Source of the DNA: JBCDCP01 sp039181495
GTDB lineage: Bacteria; Pseudomonadota; Alphaproteobacteria; Rhizobiales; Tepidamorphaceae
DNA: 8,497 bases
NCBI GenBank assembly: GCA_039181495.1
Contig: JBCDCP010000120.1
Location: 1 to 8,497, forward strand
Direction: 5' to 3'
Shown here: positions 6,985-8,497 of the stretch, one piece after another
Numbering within the stretch: position 1 is the stretch's first letter
Layout of the letters: the number at the start of each line of letters is the position of its first letter
Made by a program: the position numbers and the translations under genes
The notes under the pieces: generated by a model
Seen by the model: only the letters and a program-made list of their open reading frames with translations
Database searches by the model: none
Told to the model about the DNA's origin: nothing

Positions 6985-7568
6985 TGCGGGTGCTTTACTG
7001 GATTGTCGGTACGGTGATGATGGCGCTGTTTGTGCATATCATCACCATCTTCTGGGTGCCGACAATGAGCGCCAATCAGGCCTTCGCCGTGCTCAACCGC
7101 ATTGGCGCCCAAGGCGGGTTGGTGATGCTGCCCGAGCCCCAGACCGTGCCCACCGACGATGATCTGAGCACAGAGGCAATCCCCTATCGCGATCCTTACA
7201 TCACCACCGCAACATGCCGGTTCGACCTCGCGCGGGGCCCGCTCGTCCTGCGTGGACGGATCGCGTCACCCTACTGGTCGTTCACAATCCACCGCGAGAA
7301 CGGCGCCTATCACTACGGGTTGACCCAGTCAGCCATTCGCGAGGGCAGGATCCACATTGAGCTGCGCAATGCTGCTCAGGTCCGCGCCCGGATTCTCGAC
7401 CCCGATGCGCCGATCACAGACGCCATCCAGGTGGAAATGCCGTTCAATAGCGGGCTCATTCTCGTCAAGTCGCTGAGCACCGTCGAGAGCGAGCGCGAGG
7501 CCGTCCGGACTGCGATGGAGGGCACCACCTGCAGGTACCTGCCCACCCAGGCTGCGCCCGGTTCCTGA
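6984..7568 (+). CDS. Membrane-anchored DUF1254-like protein, coupled to the DUF1214 gene
   Basis: This encodes a 194-residue protein beginning MRVLYWIVGTVMMALFVHII, a hydrophobic anchor of about 25 residues, so the rest is likely periplasmic. The segment PYITTATCRFDLARGPLVLR (71-90), followed by SPYWSFTIHRENGAYHYGL (95-113), resembles the small DUF1254-like partner proteins that sit next to DUF1214 genes in Rhizobiales. Two cysteines (C78, C183) could form a disulfide. The ATG at 6984 shares its A with the TGA of the upstream gene (TGATG), which suggests translational coupling and balanced production. A GTG at 6975 would add three residues, but the TGATG start is the more usual arrangement. 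The pair probably forms one functional unit, with each gene supplying half of what is elsewhere a single two-domain protein. The function is unknown; the DUF1254 assignment relies partly on the neighbour. Confidence 0.75.
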   Translation: MRVLYWIVGTVMMALFVHIITIFWVPTMSANQAFAVLNRIGAQGGLVMLPEPQTVPTDDDLSTEAIPYRDPYITTATCRFDLARGPLVLRGRIASPYWSFTIHRENGAYHYGLTQSAIREGRIHIELRNAAQVRARILDPDAPITDAIQVEMPFNSGLILVKSLSTVESEREAVRTAMEGTTCRYLPTQAAPGS

Positions 7569-7591
7569 CCGTCTTCAGTGTCCGGATCGCG

Positions 7592-7608
7592 GTCTATTTG
7601 TAATAGAC
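7592..7608. terminator. Possible weak bidirectional terminator at a convergent gene junction
   Basis: GTCTATT-TGT-AATAGAC is a perfect 7-bp inverted repeat with a 3-base loop, lying across the last codons of the minus-strand gene and 23 bases after the DUF1254-like gene. An alternative pairing joins CCGTCT (7569-7574) with AGACGG (7605-7610). The stem is AT-rich and there is no T run after it on either strand, so intrinsic termination would be weak. The convergent position supports some terminator role. Confidence 0.3.
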
Positions 7609-8466
7609 GGATGGCGGGTCTGGCAGCGGGCCAAGTGGCAATTCCGGGTCGGGCTGATGTTGGTGGGGGAATGCACGCGGATCGTAGCTTGGATCGCGCT
7701 CGAAATGGCGGGCATAAGGCCTGCGAAAGCGCGGCTGTTCCCATGCGGTCACAGTCGCAGCCATGATGTCGACAGCCGCGGCCAGCCTGGCAATGGCATG
7801 GCCAACATCGTTGGCCCTCAGTGATGGGATCTCGATTTCGGTTCGCTCAAGCGCGAAAGAGTATGATTCCACGCGCCACTGCATGGCGGTGACGGCCCAG
7901 TCGACGACACGGCGGTTTTCGTAGATCCTCGCGGCTGCCTCCCGGTTTTCCCGTTCGGATGTAAGGCTCGCGGCGCTGAGCGCCTGAAGTCGGCGCCGGT
8001 CATCGGCATAGACCCGTTCAGCGATCGCGAGGAAGGGGTCGATCAGGCCGAGATCAGCGCGCACCGATGTTTCCAATGCGCGGTAACGGGTTTCGCTCGA
8101 GTAGAAGCCTTCGGCCCGGAGCGTTCGAAAATACGCACTGGGATCGATCAGATAGTGCTCATCGGGCCAAATGCGTGTTCGGGTCAACTCGGCATGGTGA
8201 AGGCTGAAAAATCCGATGCGGTGGACCGGCATGAACAGTGCGTAAGCCCGCGCACGAAATTCGATTTCGCTGTCGGTCAACTGGAATGCAGACACCGGTT
8301 CGCGGCGAAACCGCGCAAAGTTGTTGCCGATGAACGGAAGTATGGTGCCATGCAGCACCGATGGTTTGGGCCGACCGAAATCACCTGCGCTGACCGGAAC
8401 AGCGGAGAACTGAAAAATCGCCACCGCAAAGAAGAGGGTTATCGGAAGCGTCCTTACACGCAGCAT
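7594..8466 (-). CDS. Exported protein of unknown function
   Basis: I do not recognise this family. The 290-residue product starts at ATG 8466, six bases after a strong ribosome binding site (GGAAGGGG); TTG 8490 would only add eight residues before the signal peptide. Residues 1-27 form a classical Sec signal peptide: basic LRVR, a hydrophobic core TLPITLFFAVAIFQF, then VPVSA with a likely cut before GDF. The mature part has no cysteine and no further membrane segment. It is rich in Arg, Glu and Ala and looks mostly helical (about 62-245). There is an aromatic/basic stretch FRTLRAEGFYSSETRYRALE (113-132) and a Pro-rich C-terminus (PELPLGPLPDPPSVYYK). It is probably periplasmic and is not a lipoprotein, as it lacks a lipobox. 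It converges on the DUF1214/DUF1254 pair with a 25-base gap. Clean codon structure and export features make it a real gene. Confidence 0.8.
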   Translation of the reverse strand: MLRVRTLPITLFFAVAIFQFSAVPVSAGDFGRPKPSVLHGTILPFIGNNFARFRREPVSAFQLTDSEIEFRARAYALFMPVHRIGFFSLHHAELTRTRIWPDEHYLIDPSAYFRTLRAEGFYSSETRYRALETSVRADLGLIDPFLAIAERVYADDRRRLQALSAASLTSERENREAAARIYENRRVVDWAVTAMQWRVESYSFALERTEIEIPSLRANDVGHAIARLAAAVDIMAATVTAWEQPRFRRPYARHFERDPSYDPRAFPHQHQPDPELPLGPLPDPPSVYYK

Positions 8467-8497
8467 TGTTGACCCCTTCCGGTCTAGCAACCGTGCG

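Overview
The window looks like chromosomal DNA of an alphaproteobacterium, probably of the Hyphomicrobiales (Rhizobiales). The signs are high GC content, a compact class A penicillin-binding protein, a UPF0260 (YcgN-type) cysteine-rich protein, and an adjacent DUF1214/DUF1254 pair. The taxonomic call rests on protein-family recognition only. No rRNA, tRNA, CRISPR array, intact insertion sequence, integrase or attachment site was seen.

Left part (about 1-2350, minus strand): the wreck of a prophage or gene-transfer-agent (GTA)-like packaging and tail cluster. Reading along the minus strand there is a small-terminase-like HTH protein, then a large terminase that is damaged twice. A frameshift in a G6 run (C6 on the + strand, 1724-1729) separates its N-terminus from its Walker A motif. 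After about 220 residues the reading frame runs straight into the C-terminal part of a lectin-like (LamG-type) phage tail protein. A small tightly coupled phage-type ORF follows. The portal, capsid and most tail genes expected between terminase and tail are absent, so this looks like an internal deletion that joined the two ends of one phage operon.

Middle (about 2350-3260): an AT-richer spacer, a tiny + strand gene that seems broken by two single-base frameshifts (2513-2663), and a minus-strand gene for a MltR-like, all-helical protein with an RNVFAH motif of the HEPN type (R-X4-H). This accessory pocket lies between the phage relic and core genes.

Right part (about 3330-8497): core-type genes. 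The UPF0260 gene (minus) diverges from a class A PBP (plus) across a short shared promoter region. The PBP has complete glycosyltransferase and transpeptidase motifs and would build peptidoglycan at the inner membrane. Downstream, two membrane-anchored proteins (DUF1214, then DUF1254-like) are coupled by a TGATG stop/start overlap and probably act together. They converge on a gene for an exported, cysteine-free protein of unknown function; a perfect 7-bp inverted repeat at the junction may serve as a weak terminator.

There is no gene-free stretch longer than 300 bases. The longest are 2351-2512 (no gene; one 12-bp palindrome and a -10-like hexamer) and 6239-6393 (nothing convincing).
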